A DNA stretch of 64,000 bases from positions 6,917,001-6,981,000 of the forward strand of contig NZ_CP015136.1 of assembly GCF_001618865.1 (NCBI RefSeq). Direction: 5' to 3'. Positions 40,370-48,803 of this stretch are shown in pieces; positions within the stretch are counted from its first letter, which is position 1, and each line of letters starts with the position of its first letter. Made by a program: the position numbers and the translations under genes. This DNA is from Luteitalea pratensis (GTDB taxonomy: Bacteria > Acidobacteriota > Vicinamibacteria > Vicinamibacterales > Vicinamibacteraceae). The notes below the pieces were generated by a model that was given only the letters and a program-made list of their open reading frames with translations, had not been told where the DNA came from and searched no databases.

Positions 40370-40729
40370 ATGCCGCGCCGCTCGTCCGCTTCGCTCGACG
40401 CTGATCTCCTTCAGGGCACGCTGGATCTGCTGATCCTGCAGACGTTGCAGCCCGGTCCGGCGCACGGCCACACGATTGCCCACGTCATCGAGCACCGCTC
40501 CGACGCGCTGCTCCAGGTCCAGCACGGGTCGCTCTACCCCGCCCTGCACCGCCTCGAGGACCGTGGCTGGGTCGCCTCGTTCTGGGGCACGTCCGAGAAC
40601 AACCGCAAGGCCCGCTACTACCGCCTCACGCCCACGGGACGCGAGCAATTGGCCACGCGCACCAGTCGCTGGCAGGAGCTCGTCGCCGCGGTCAACCAGG
40701 TCCTGAAGCCCGTCGAGGAGTCGCGATGA
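40370..40729 (+). CDS. PadR family transcriptional regulator
   Basis: 119 residues, a typical short PadR protein: a winged helix ([53 protein letters not shown]) and a single C-terminal dimerisation helix. In Acidobacteria a short PadR gene is very often placed immediately before an ADOP permease gene, as here. It presumably represses this pair, and the ligand is unknown. The 63-base gap to the permease contains a triloop hairpin element. Confidence 0.93.
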   Translation: MPRRSSASLDADLLQGTLDLLILQTLQPGPAHGHTIAHVIEHRSDALLQVQHGSLYPALHRLEDRGWVASFWGTSENNRKARYYRLTPTGREQLATRTSRWQELVAAVNQVLKPVEESR

Positions 40730-40763
40730 ACCAGGTCGTCCTCAGTCGCGCCGAGGAGCGACG

Positions 40764-40786
40764 GTAGGGCCGGCTCTCCGAGCCCG
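40764..40786. repeat. triloop hairpin between padR and the permease
   Basis: GTAGGGCC then GGCTC-TCC-GAGCC (40772-40784) and CGACC. It is the reverse complement of the elements at 13454-13481 and 24838-24867. It ends only a few bases before the permease start codon. Confidence 0.75.
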
Positions 40787-40792
40787 ACCAAC

Positions 40793-43438
40793 ATGACCAT
40801 GGCGTGGCGACGCTTCTTTCGGCGGGCGTGGTGGGACGACGAGCGGACTCGTGAACTCGAGTCGTACCTCGAGCTGGAAACCGACGAGAACATCGCGCGC
40901 GGCATGACGCCCGACGACGCCAGGGCCGCCGCCCGACGCAAGCTCGGGAACACCGGGCGGATTCGCGAAGAGATCTACGCCATGAACACCGTCACGCTGC
41001 TCGACTGGATTGGACAGGACATCCGCTACGCCGCCCGCGTCCTGCGGCGCAACCCGGGGTTCACTATCGCGGCCGTGCTCACGCTCGCGCTCGGTATCGG
41101 CGGTGTCACCGTCATCTACAGCGCGCTTCGCAACATCCTGCTCGATCCGTTCCCGTACGCGAAGTCGGATCGGATGGTGAACGTGTGGGTCGTCGACACC
41201 GAGACGGGCCGCCGCTGGAGCGGCGGGGCGATGGGCCAGGACGAGTTGCTCGACTTCTGGCAACAGCAGACCGTGTTCGAAACCGTCGTGGCCAGCGCGA
41301 CCGACAACGCGATGATGCGTACCGGGACGGGCTCGGACATCGTGTCCCTCTCCGAGATGACGCCGAACACGTTTCCGTTTCTCGGCGTGCCACCGCTCAA
41401 GGGCCGCGTGTTCACCGAGGACGATGCCGGGCCCGGCGCGGGCCCGGTCGTCGTCCTCGACCATGGCGCCTGGATCGAGAAGTTCGGCGGCCGCGAAGAC
41501 ATCCTCGGGCAGGTCGTGACCGTGGCCGACGTGCCGCGCACCATCATCGGCGTGATGCCGCCCCGTTTCGCGTGGCAGGCGCCCCACATGTGGGCCCCGT
41601 TGACGCTGCGGCGCGGCGCCACGCCACCGGACGACCGGCGATGGTGGTACCAGGCCCACCTCAAGCCCGGCGTCACGCTGGCGGAGGCATCGGAGCGCAT
41701 GACGGCCGTCGCGCAGCGTCGTGCCGCCCTGCATCCCGACGAATATCCGCCGCATCTGCGCATGGAGGTCCTCGACCTGAGGTACCGGGTGGTTGGCCCC
41801 TTCAGCCGGGTGCTCTACACGCTGCTGGCCGCGGTCGTCCTGCTGCTGCTCATCGCCTGCTGCAACGTGTCCAACATGCTGCTCGCGCGGGCGACAACGC
41901 GTGAGCGGGAGATGACACTACGGGCCGCGCTCGGTGGCGGACGCCTGCGCATCATGGCGCACCTGTTGACCGAATCCGGCCTGCTTGCGCTGTGTGGCGC
42001 CATCGGCGGTTGCATCCTGGCATGGGCTGGCATCCGCGCGGTGGCGACGATCCTGCCGCGGCAGGGCGTGGCCTTCGAAGTGCAACTACGGCTCGTGCCC
42101 GAAGCACTCGTCGCGAGCCTCGCGTTGGCGGTATTCACGACGATGATCGTCGGGATCGTGCCGGCATGGAACGCTTCGCGGCAGGACCTCGTGAACGGGA
42201 TGAGGGAATCGGGCAAGGGCTCCGGCGCCAGCAACAAGCACGGATGGCTGCGGCATGGGCTTGTGGTCGCCGAGGTCGCCACCTCGCTGGTCCTGCTGCT
42301 TGGCGCGGGCATGCTGATCCGGAACTTTGCCTCGCTGGTGTCGGCCGATCTCGGCGTGAACCCCAAGGGGCTTGCCTCCGTTGCCCCCCGGTTCGAGAAA
42401 CGCGATGAGCCCGGCCCCGCCCTGCGACATCAGTACTACGTCGATGCGGTCGCCCGCGCCCGAGCGGTCAATGGGGTCACCGGTGCGGCACAGGTGTCGA
42501 ACTGGCCGTACGGAGGTTGGCAGATGACGGCCAACCGCCCCGGCATGCGGGCACCTGGCGGGGCGGAGTTGGTCGTGACCCAACTCTGCGACGAGCACTA
42601 CCTCGGGCTCGTGCGCCTCGAGCCTCTCAGGGGCCGCACCCTGGCTGCGGCCGACGTGAGCAGCGCCGCGCGCGTGGCGGTCATCAGCCGCTCACTCGCG
42701 GAGCGATACTTCGGCAATGAAGACCCGATTGGGCAGTATCTCGACCTGCCAGATCTGGCGAGAGCACCTGCTTACCTGAACGATTCGCGCTTCAGCATCA
42801 TCGGCGTCGTGAACGATGTCCGTAACCAAGGTCCAGGTGACGTCCCGTTGCCGGGCGTCTACTTGCCAACCACCACCACTCTGTTCGGCAACACGGCGCG
42901 GCAGATCCTGGTGCGCACGACGGGTGATGCCGCAGCCGTGCTCCCGGCCCTCGAACGCGCCATCCGGACTGTCGACCCCAACGTGCCGGTCCGGCCCGGG
43001 TCGACGCTCGAAAACGACCTGCGGCGCCGCTTCCACGCGCAGCCTCGTTTCAGTCTCGTGATCCTCACGGTGTTCGCTGGCGTCGGCCTGACGCTGGTGG
43101 CAGTCGGCGTCTATGGCGTCATGGCCTATGCGGTCTCGCGGCGTAAGCAGGAGTTCGCCATCCGCATGGCGCTCGGTGCGACCAGGTATGACGTCGTGCG
43201 CACGGTACTCCGGTCGGGCACCGCCTTGCTTGGCATCGGCATCATCGCCGGACTGGGGATGAGCAACATCTCCACCCGCCTGGTCATCACCAGCGTCATC
43301 GGCCCGAGTGGCCCCGACGTGCGTCTGTCCGGCATCGTCGCCGTTGCCGTGATCACGGCCGTCGGTCTCGCGGCCTGCCTGCTGCCGGCCCTGCGAGCCT
43401 CGCGCACGAATCCGATGACGGCCTTGCGTCAGGACTGA
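40793..43438 (+). CDS. ADOP-type FtsX/MacB-like ABC transporter permease
   Basis: 881 residues. The N-terminal 70 residues are the permease-prefix domain (ELESYLELETDENIARGMTPDDARAAARRKLGN) found in acidobacterial duplicated orphan permeases. Two MacB-periplasmic plus FtsX membrane modules follow: membrane segments near residues 90-110, 335-370, 385-410 and 430-455, then the second periplasmic domain and a C-terminal trio of membrane segments from about residue 760. No ATPase gene is adjacent, hence orphan. These proteins may export or signal across the envelope using a shared ATPase. An internal ATG two codons later is an alternative start. Confidence 0.92.
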   Translation: MTMAWRRFFRRAWWDDERTRELESYLELETDENIARGMTPDDARAAARRKLGNTGRIREEIYAMNTVTLLDWIGQDIRYAARVLRRNPGFTIAAVLTLALGIGGVTVIYSALRNILLDPFPYAKSDRMVNVWVVDTETGRRWSGGAMGQDELLDFWQQQTVFETVVASATDNAMMRTGTGSDIVSLSEMTPNTFPFLGVPPLKGRVFTEDDAGPGAGPVVVLDHGAWIEKFGGREDILGQVVTVADVPRTIIGVMPPRFAWQAPHMWAPLTLRRGATPPDDRRWWYQAHLKPGVTLAEASERMTAVAQRRAALHPDEYPPHLRMEVLDLRYRVVGPFSRVLYTLLAAVVLLLLIACCNVSNMLLARATTREREMTLRAALGGGRLRIMAHLLTESGLLALCGAIGGCILAWAGIRAVATILPRQGVAFEVQLRLVPEALVASLALAVFTTMIVGIVPAWNASRQDLVNGMRESGKGSGASNKHGWLRHGLVVAEVATSLVLLLGAGMLIRNFASLVSADLGVNPKGLASVAPRFEKRDEPGPALRHQYYVDAVARARAVNGVTGAAQVSNWPYGGWQMTANRPGMRAPGGAELVVTQLCDEHYLGLVRLEPLRGRTLAAADVSSAARVAVISRSLAERYFGNEDPIGQYLDLPDLARAPAYLNDSRFSIIGVVNDVRNQGPGDVPLPGVYLPTTTTLFGNTARQILVRTTGDAAAVLPALERAIRTVDPNVPVRPGSTLENDLRRRFHAQPRFSLVILTVFAGVGLTLVAVGVYGVMAYAVSRRKQEFAIRMALGATRYDVVRTVLRSGTALLGIGIIAGLGMSNISTRLVITSVIGPSGPDVRLSGIVAVAVITAVGLAACLLPALRASRTNPMTALRQD

Positions 43439-43441
43439 ACA

Positions 43442-43578
43442 GGGACCGGGCACCGGGCACCGTCGTCCGGGCCACCGGGTGCCGGGCACTGCGCCTGGAA
43501 CCCGGAACGCGGGGCAGACGTGCCGCCGTAGAAACTCGGGATTGCCGACAAGGTGTCGCGTTCAGCGTTCGGCGTTCG
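43442..43578. repeat. two heptanucleotide arrays upstream of the dipeptidase gene
   Basis: 43442-43490 is seven consecutive 7-base units (GGGACCG, GGCACCG, GGCACCG, TCGTCCG, GGCCACC, GGGTGCC, GGGCACT). 43558-43578 is three units (GCGTTCA, GCGTTCG, GCGTTCG). Both are in the gap between the permease stop and the dipeptidase start. Confidence 0.8.
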
Positions 43579-43597
43579 TTCCCTGCGGCGTCTCTGG

Positions 43598-43603
43598 CAC
43601 AAT
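43598..43603 (+). promoter_or_regulatory. -10 box of the dipeptidase gene, leaderless
   Basis: CACAAT ends eight bases before the ATG at 43612; the same hexamer is used at 8952-8957. No Shine-Dalgarno sequence is seen between them. Confidence 0.4.
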
Positions 43604-43611
43604 CGTGCGAC

Positions 43612-44877
43612 ATGAATCGCGCTCGCCGCCTCACTCTCGCATTCGCTCTCGTTGCTGTCCTCACATCCGGAAGGGTGGCGGCAGGACAAACGCCCGATGC
43701 CGCGATCGTCGGCAAGGCCAAGGCCATCCACGAGCGGGTGATCACGCTCGACACGCACGTCGACATCGACGCGCGCAACTTCACGGCTGGTCCGCGCGAC
43801 TATGCGCACGCGCTCGACACGCAGGTGAACCTGCCGAAGATGGAGAAGGGTGGCCTCGACGCCGCGTTCTTCATCGTCTATGTCGGGCAGGGCCCGCAGA
43901 CTGCCGAGGGCTACGACAAGGCGTATGCCCAGGCCATTGCCAAGTTCGACGCCATTCATCGGCTGGTCGACGTCATCGCGCCGGATCGGATCGGGCTGGC
44001 GCTCACCACCGCCGATGTCAGGAAGATCGCCGCGTCAGGGCGCAAGGTGGCGCTGATCGGTGTGGAGAACGCGTATCCCGTTGGAACGGACCTGTCGCGC
44101 ATCAAGGAGTTCTACGACCGCGGCGGTCGCTACCTGTCGCTGGCGCACAACGGGCACAGCCAGTTCGCCGACTCGAACACCGGCGAACGGGACGGCAAGT
44201 GGCAGCACAACGGGTTGAGTGATCTCGGCAAGCAGGCGATTGCCGAAATGAATCGCGTCGGCTTCATGATCGACCTTTCGCACCCGTCCAAGCAGGCGAA
44301 CCTGCAGGCCATCGCACTGTCGAAGGCCCCGGTCATCGCGTCGCATTCGTCGGCACGGGCGGTGGCCAACCACAGCCGGAACCTCGATGACGAGGAACTG
44401 ATGGCCATCAAGAAGAGTGGCGGCGTGGTGCAGACGGTGGCCTTCGACGGTTACGTCAAGATCAAGCCGCCCGACTCGCCCGAGCGTGCGGCTGCGATGG
44501 CCGAGGTGCGCAAAGCAATGCCGACGGGCGGGCCTGACGAGATGACCGACGAGCAGCGTGCGCAGTTCCGCGTGAAGATGGCGGAGGTCAACAAGGCGTT
44601 TCCAGCGTCCCGGGCGACGGTCGCCGACTTCGTGAATCACGTCGACTACCTCGTGAAGAAGGTCGGCGTTGATCACGTCGGCATGTCCTCCGACTTCGAC
44701 GGCGGCGGCGGCGTGGACGGCTGGAGCGGCGCCGACGAGACGTTCAACGTGACGCTCGAACTCGTTCGCCGTGGCTACACGGAGGAACAGATCGGGAAGT
44801 TGTGGAGCGGCAACCTGCTGCGGGTGATGGACGCAGTGCAGAGGGTCGCGGCGAACCTGCAGGCGGCGACGAAGTAG
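43612..44877 (+). CDS. membrane dipeptidase (renal dipeptidase family, peptidase M19)
   Basis: 421 residues with a signal peptide (cleavage near VAAGQ), so secreted or periplasmic. The M19 fold has a binuclear zinc site: DTHVDID near residue 47 (His and Asp), the bridging Glu in GVENAYP, then SLAHNGHS, IDLSHPS and the late MSSDFDGGGG. It probably hydrolyses dipeptides, including D-amino-acid-containing ones, for nutrition or wall turnover. Length is typical. It stands alone behind the heptanucleotide arrays; a DinB-family gene follows 39 bases later. Confidence 0.93.
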   Translation: MNRARRLTLAFALVAVLTSGRVAAGQTPDAAIVGKAKAIHERVITLDTHVDIDARNFTAGPRDYAHALDTQVNLPKMEKGGLDAAFFIVYVGQGPQTAEGYDKAYAQAIAKFDAIHRLVDVIAPDRIGLALTTADVRKIAASGRKVALIGVENAYPVGTDLSRIKEFYDRGGRYLSLAHNGHSQFADSNTGERDGKWQHNGLSDLGKQAIAEMNRVGFMIDLSHPSKQANLQAIALSKAPVIASHSSARAVANHSRNLDDEELMAIKKSGGVVQTVAFDGYVKIKPPDSPERAAAMAEVRKAMPTGGPDEMTDEQRAQFRVKMAEVNKAFPASRATVADFVNHVDYLVKKVGVDHVGMSSDFDGGGGVDGWSGADETFNVTLELVRRGYTEEQIGKLWSGNLLRVMDAVQRVAANLQAATK

Positions 44878-44916
44878 GGCCTACGCTGGCGAGTACGGGC
44901 CAGTCAGGGGGACGAC

Positions 44917-45378
44917 GTGGACGAGAAGGCGCTGTTTGTCGGCTTCTGGACCAACGAGTCACAGACGACACGCAAGGTGCTGTCGCGCATACCGGAGGGC
45001 TCGACGTACAAGCCCGATCCAAAGTCGCGCACGGCCCACGACATCGCGTGGCAGATCGTCTGCGAGGAGAAGATGCTCATCGAGGCGATGGAGAGCGGCG
45101 TCGCCGAGTGGGCGCCGCCTCCCCTGCCCGCGACCATGGCGGAAGTGCTCGCCAGCTACGACGCGCAGAGTGCCGGTCTGCCGGAACGGTGGGCAGCGCT
45201 GCCAAACGAACGCTGGACTGGCACCATGGACTTCTTCGGCAGCATACGGCCGGCGGCACCGATGGCGTGGAGTTTCCTCTTCGACATCGTCCATCACCGC
45301 GGGCAGATCAGCACGTATCTGCGTCCCATGGGATCGACCGTGCCGCAGATCTACGGACCAAGCGCCGACGAGCCCTGA
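44917..45378 (+). CDS. DinB family protein (putative metal-dependent)
   Basis: 153 residues from a GTG at 44917, preceded by AGGGGG. It is a four-helix-bundle DinB/YfiT-like protein with the His triad positions AHDIAWQI (about residue 41) and the VHHRGQIS motif (about residues 126-133) that would bind a divalent metal. Family members act as thiol-dependent transferases or are uncharacterised damage-inducible proteins. The reaction here is unknown. The gene may be co-transcribed with the dipeptidase. Confidence 0.85.
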   Translation: MDEKALFVGFWTNESQTTRKVLSRIPEGSTYKPDPKSRTAHDIAWQIVCEEKMLIEAMESGVAEWAPPPLPATMAEVLASYDAQSAGLPERWAALPNERWTGTMDFFGSIRPAAPMAWSFLFDIVHHRGQISTYLRPMGSTVPQIYGPSADEP

Positions 45379-45514
45379 GCGCGATCGACGACACGGCCTC
45401 TGGCAGCCGTTGGCGTACCGTTCGAACCGTTCCGGCATCACGGGCTGCCTTGCGACTGACGACGAACCGGCGTACGTGACACAATCGCAGAGCCGAGCGT
45501 GCCAACGGGCCGAC

Positions 45515-45549
45515 AGGCGTCAGGCGTTAAGCGTTAAGCGTTAAGCGTT
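45515..45549. repeat. heptanucleotide array, 5 units, upstream of the tRNA
   Basis: Units are AGGCGTC, AGGCGTT, AAGCGTT, AAGCGTT, AAGCGTT with exact 7-base register, ending 18 bases before the tRNA. The array covers the expected -35 and spacer region of the tRNA promoter. Confidence 0.8.
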
Positions 45550-45567
45550 GCTGTATCCACCACGAGT

Positions 45568-45643
45568 GGGCCCATAGCTCAGCGGTCAGAGCCGCCGGCT
45601 CATAACCGGCCCGTCCCAGGTTCGAATCCTGGTGGGCCCACCA
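45568..45643 (+). tRNA. tRNA with CAU anticodon (elongator Met or Ile2)
   Basis: 76 bases including an encoded CCA. The cloverleaf is complete: acceptor GGGCCCA / TGGGCCC, D-arm GCTC/GAGC, anticodon stem GCCGG/CCGGC with loop CTCATAA, and T-arm CCAGG-TTCGAAT-CCTGG. The G1-C72 pair rules out the usual initiator tRNA. CAU elongator tRNAs are either Met or lysidine-modified Ile2, and identity elements cannot be decided with certainty here. It anchors the accessory island that follows. Confidence 0.93.
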
Positions 45644-45664
45644 CTCCTCGCTTCGCTCGTCGTG

Positions 45665-46100
45665 TGGGCCCACCCGCCTTCCGCCTCACGGCTCCGCCTA
45701 CGGCTCGCCTCGAGGTCGAATCCTCACGACTGCGTCCGGTTCCGGCGCGCGCTCGTCCTGTGGGCCCACCCGCCTTCCGCCTCACGGCTCCGCCTACGGC
45801 TCGCCTCGAGGTCGAATCCTCACGACTGCGTCCGGTTCCGGCGCGCGCTCGTCGTGTGGGCCCACCCGCCTTCCGCCTCACGGCTCCGCCTACGGCTCGC
45901 CTCGAGGTCGAATCCTCACGACTGCGTCCGGTTCCGGCGCTTCGCTCGTCGGGTGGGCCCACCCGCCTTCAGGCCCTCCGGCTCCGGTCCTCCGGGCCTC
46001 GCCTACCGGGCTCGAATCCTGACGAACTGCGCCCGCCTCCGGCGCTTCGCTCGTCGGGTGGGCCACCCGCCTTCCGCCTGCGGCTCGCCTCGAGGTCGGC
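45665..46100. repeat. 96-bp tandem array containing tRNA 3'-end sequence
   Basis: Units start at 45665, 45761, 45857, 45954 and 46059 (spacings 96, 96, 97, 105; the last is partial). The first three are nearly identical. Each begins TGGGCCCACC, the 3' acceptor strand of the adjacent tRNA. Each of the first four contains a T-arm-like GAGGTCGAATCCTC or CTCGAATCCTG and ends CGCTCGTC. The array starts 21 bases after the tRNA. All six frames give only repetitive Arg/Ala/Pro-rich peptides, so it is not coding. Confidence 0.88.
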
Positions 46101-46390
46101 GATCTCGCGGGCCAACTGGTCGCGCTCGGCTTTCAGCGTCTTGATGGTCTCGCGGTAGCTCGATTCGATGTCGGAATCGGTTTCCCGTGAGAGTTTGCTC
46201 GCCAAGCCCCGGACCTCCTCGCCCTTGGCGTTGTGGCGGGCCTGCGGCGTGCGCAGGTCGCGCAGGCGGGCCTCGCGCTGCATGATGACGCCGCTCTCCT
46301 TTTCCGGAGCAGGATGGACGCGTGTTGGTTAGCGGCGACGTCAACGCAATCGACACGGTCGATGACCAGATCCACAAGACGGTTAGGCAT
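46085..46390 (-). pseudogene. phage-type structural/scaffold protein remnant, frameshifted and truncated
   Basis: From the ATG at 46390 the minus strand codes MPNRLVDLVIDRVDCVDVAA, then NQHASILLRK, the opening style (IDRVD-x-VD-x-x-AN) of phage prohead protease or scaffold-like proteins. The frame breaks at the run of four T (46300-46303 plus strand); one extra base restores K-E-S-G-V-I-M-Q-R-E and a helical stretch ending LAREIADLEAS. The C terminus then runs into the 96-bp repeat at about 46100. It looks like a decayed mobile-element gene. The family assignment is by resemblance only. Confidence 0.6.
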
Positions 46391-46679
46391 CGATCTCCCC
46401 TGTGCTTTCATCACGTGATGAAAGGTAAGAACTACATGCCCGATGGCGGGCCGAGCGCGCGCCCGCCCGTCCGGCCATCAAGGCGCACACCGAGGTCATC
46501 AGCGTGCGAGCCGAGGGGAGCAGATGTCTTCCGCAGTTGGGGTACCGGACACGCTGAGGCGAGATTCCGCCGCGGGGGCCACGCTTCGAGGAACGCATGT
46601 CGGTGAAGACACCCGACGAAACAGGCCGTCGCCAAGGGCGCATAGAATTGACTTCCAATTTTCCCGAAGAGGTGGGCAA

Positions 46680-47363
46680 ATGCCGAAGGCTAGTGCGCTC
46701 CGCTGTCTGATCGTGCTCTTGATGACGTCTCTCCCGAGGGAGGCTCCAGCCCAAGCGCCGCCGTCACCGTTTGCGGCCATCTATCCTGGCCGGTGTGAAA
46801 CGCCGGCCAGTGAGCGCACTGGGGATGCCGGTTGCTACTTGCTCACAACCGAACCCATGGACGGATTATCCGAGGCGGTCTACTGGCATCTCTACACCTA
46901 CCCGACACTGGCCATTGCGCAAGCGGCACGGTCCCGCAATGGTGTCGCGGTGCAGTCCCATGGCAAGTTCTGGGTGTTTACAGTCGCCGACCAACAATGG
47001 AAACCGGCGAATGGAGAGCGCGTGGCGGTCATTGGACCCCTCCATCTCGAGCGCGGCGCCCGATACACGGCGCGGTATATGGAATCAATCCTGCCGCCGG
47101 AGATGAGAGGGGGGGCCGGGCATACGCATTCTGGACCGGAGGCCTTCTACGTGTTGTCAGGCGCGCAGTGCCTGGAGACACCAGATGGCACAACGGTGAC
47201 CAACGCCGGCGAGAGCGTCATCATGCACACTGCCCACCCGATGACTCTGAGCGGCGTCGGGGCCGAGAACCGCAGGGCCGTGTTCATCGTTCTCCACGAC
47301 AGCGCCCAGCCGTGGATCACACGCGGGGGAACGTGGACTCCACCAGGTCGTTGTCCTCGATGA
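46680..47363 (+). CDS. secreted cupin-domain protein
   Basis: 227 residues from the ATG at 46680, preceded by AGAGGTGG. A signal peptide ends near APAQA. The second half is a cupin beta-barrel with motif 1-like HTHSGPEAFYVLSG and a motif 2-like segment around GESVIMHTAHPM, giving possible metal-binding His and Glu residues. Function is unknown; small cupins bind metals or sugars, or isomerise. The gene is visibly less GC-rich than its neighbours. It lies between the two copies of the tRNA-linked repeat, so it may be cargo of a former mobile element. Confidence 0.8.
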   Translation: MPKASALRCLIVLLMTSLPREAPAQAPPSPFAAIYPGRCETPASERTGDAGCYLLTTEPMDGLSEAVYWHLYTYPTLAIAQAARSRNGVAVQSHGKFWVFTVADQQWKPANGERVAVIGPLHLERGARYTARYMESILPPEMRGGAGHTHSGPEAFYVLSGAQCLETPDGTTVTNAGESVIMHTAHPMTLSGVGAENRRAVFIVLHDSAQPWITRGGTWTPPGRCPR

Positions 47364-47790
47364 CCTTGGAAGGGTGCCGGGAGCTGGGGCGGGTGCGTCA
47401 CGCGGCCATGCCGGCTCCCGCCATCAGGACACCCGCTGGAGCACGGCTTCCGGGTAGCGTCAGAGAGTGCTTGCAGGCCGCCCTTCGGGCAGGTGTCGCA
47501 GGCAGGTTCGTATCTGTGTGAGTACTACGGGCGCGACAGCCGATCCGAGGCGGGGATCGGCTGTCTGTCGCGGGGCTGGGCTACTTGGCGGCGGATCGGG
47601 GGGCGGATCGGCGCTGATCGGCGAGATTTCCGAGCGAACAAGTCGCTGCAGGGACGCGGCGGGGTCGGTGGCGAGGGTTTCGCGCGGGTTCGTACCGAAT
47701 CTTCACGACTGCGTCCGGTTCCGGCGCGAGCTCGTCGTGCGGGCCACCAGCATTCAGGCCCTCCCACGCTTCAGCGTTCGACGTTGGTCG
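47364..47790. other. non-coding stretch with a second copy of the tRNA-linked repeat
   Basis: No convincing gene. At 47695-47748, 54 bases match the middle of the 96-bp repeat unit (CGAATCTTCACGACTGCGTC..., then CGTCGTGCGGGCCACC) with a few mismatches and in the same orientation. This makes a direct-repeat partner of the array about 1.6 kb away. CAGCGTTCGACGTT after it resembles heptanucleotide words. Confidence 0.65.
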
Positions 47791-47960
47791 ATGTGCCGTT
47801 ACCTCGTCGGCGACACTGTCGAGACCGGCTCGGCCCGCGGCGTCGTCGAGGCGATCGAGGTCCGCACGCGCATGCTCGACGACGATGGCCGGCGCCACAT
47901 CATCCGCCATGCGGACGTGGGCCGGGTTGTTCTCGTTTCCGACAAGGAAATCGCCTGGAA
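47791..47960 (+). pseudogene. fragment resembling the MscS channel beta domain
   Basis: From the ATG at 47791 the sequence reads YLVGDTVETGSARGVVEAIE, then VRTRMLDDDGRRHII. This follows the MscS pattern VGD-x-V-x-x-G-x-x-G-x-V-E-x-I-x-x-R-T-x-x-L-x-x-x-DG. No membrane segments precede it and the match fades after about 50 residues. The frame stays open into the SnoaL-like gene at 48043 but the two parts are unrelated. It may be a remnant or a tiny soluble protein. Similarity was judged by eye. Confidence 0.4.
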
Positions 47961-48042
47961 CTCGAGGGCTATGCTGATACATCGGCACTCGCGTCGCGTC
48001 GTTTCGCGCCTCGTGAGTCAGGATCGACAGGCGAGGTCCTTC

Positions 48043-48477
48043 ATGACGAACCCGGAAGATGAACGTGCAGTACTCATGCGTGCGAGCCGCGAGTGGGCCC
48101 ACGCTGCCGCGAGCGGCGATCTGGAACGCGCGCTTGCCTATTGGACCGACGATGCCATCTTGCTGCCGCCTGATCAGCCGGCCGTCGTTGGCAAAGATGC
48201 AATCCGGGCATGGATTCGACAGGCCTCGTCCATCCCCGGATTCTCGATTACCTGGGAGCCGGAACTCGCAACGGTGTCGAACGGCGCCGACGTCGGCTAT
48301 CTGGTCGAACGCAATCGCATGACGTTCCGCGACGTGTCCGGTGAGTTGAAGACCCAGTACGGGAAGGCCGTGACCGTGTGGCGCAAGCAGGCGGATGGCG
48401 GTTGGAAGTGTGTGATCGACACATGGAACACCAGTCCGGTGGAACGAGTGCTTGCAGCCAACGGGCCAGGGACCTGA
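48043..48477 (+). CDS. SnoaL-like / DUF4440 NTF2-fold protein
   Basis: 144 residues from the ATG at 48043. It has the NTF2-like cone fold pattern: an N-terminal helix (ASREWAHAAASGDLERALAYW), TDDAILLPPDQPAVVGKDAIRAWI, then strands ending GGWKCVIDTWNTS. Such proteins are small enzymes or ligand binders; the reaction here is unknown. No signal peptide is seen. An upstream in-frame extension is the MscS-like fragment and is not part of the domain. Confidence 0.8.
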   Translation: MTNPEDERAVLMRASREWAHAAASGDLERALAYWTDDAILLPPDQPAVVGKDAIRAWIRQASSIPGFSITWEPELATVSNGADVGYLVERNRMTFRDVSGELKTQYGKAVTVWRKQADGGWKCVIDTWNTSPVERVLAANGPGT

Positions 48478-48803
48478 CTTCTCAGCGCCAGCACCCGCTG
48501 ACGATCCACGTCCGAGAGCGATTCGGCTGCGGCCCTGCCGACAAACCCTCGAGCCGACCAGTGCGTGCAGGAAATGGCGCATGCCTGGCCGCGTCGCCGA
48601 GATCGCGCGGCCGGTCAAACCAGTTACCCCTGGGGAAGCGGCATTCGCCCCAGGGACCTGTTCGCCCGGACTCACCTGATCGTTTTTCACGATGCCGGTG
48701 TGGAGGCTGGGCCCTGCCGGCCCGCTTGCGGTAAAGCGGATGTTTGGTCCGCGCACTGACGCGCCCCCTCTCCGTGGCACCGGGTTCAGAAGGAGGTACA
48801 TCC
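48478..48803. other. intergenic region, no gene seen
   Basis: 326 bases without a supported ORF. It contains an inverted repeat CCCCTGGGG / CCCCAGGGA near 48625-48660 and a short T-run at 48683-48687 that is too far from it to form a standard terminator. A strong AAGGAGG ribosome-binding site (48790-48796) serves the next gene. Confidence 0.5.

Noticed and set aside
40793-43438. A complete MacB exporter
   Set aside because: No ATP-binding domain is encoded in this protein or next to it; the N-terminal prefix domain marks it as an orphan permease.
45700-46030. Additional tRNA genes inside the array
   Set aside because: Only T-arm-like and acceptor-like pieces occur; there is no D-arm or anticodon arm in any unit.
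45665-46100. A CRISPR array
   Set aside because: Units are contiguous 96-bp tandem copies without alternating unique spacers, and no cas gene is nearby.
45600-46158. Repetitive open frames on both strands across the 96-bp array
   Set aside because: The peptides simply repeat with the DNA unit and have no independent start or ribosome-binding site; the array is better explained as non-coding repeat.
48625-48690. An intrinsic terminator from the CCCCTGGGG inverted repeat and a T-run
   Set aside because: The T-run begins about 30 bases after the stem, too far for a standard Rho-independent terminator.
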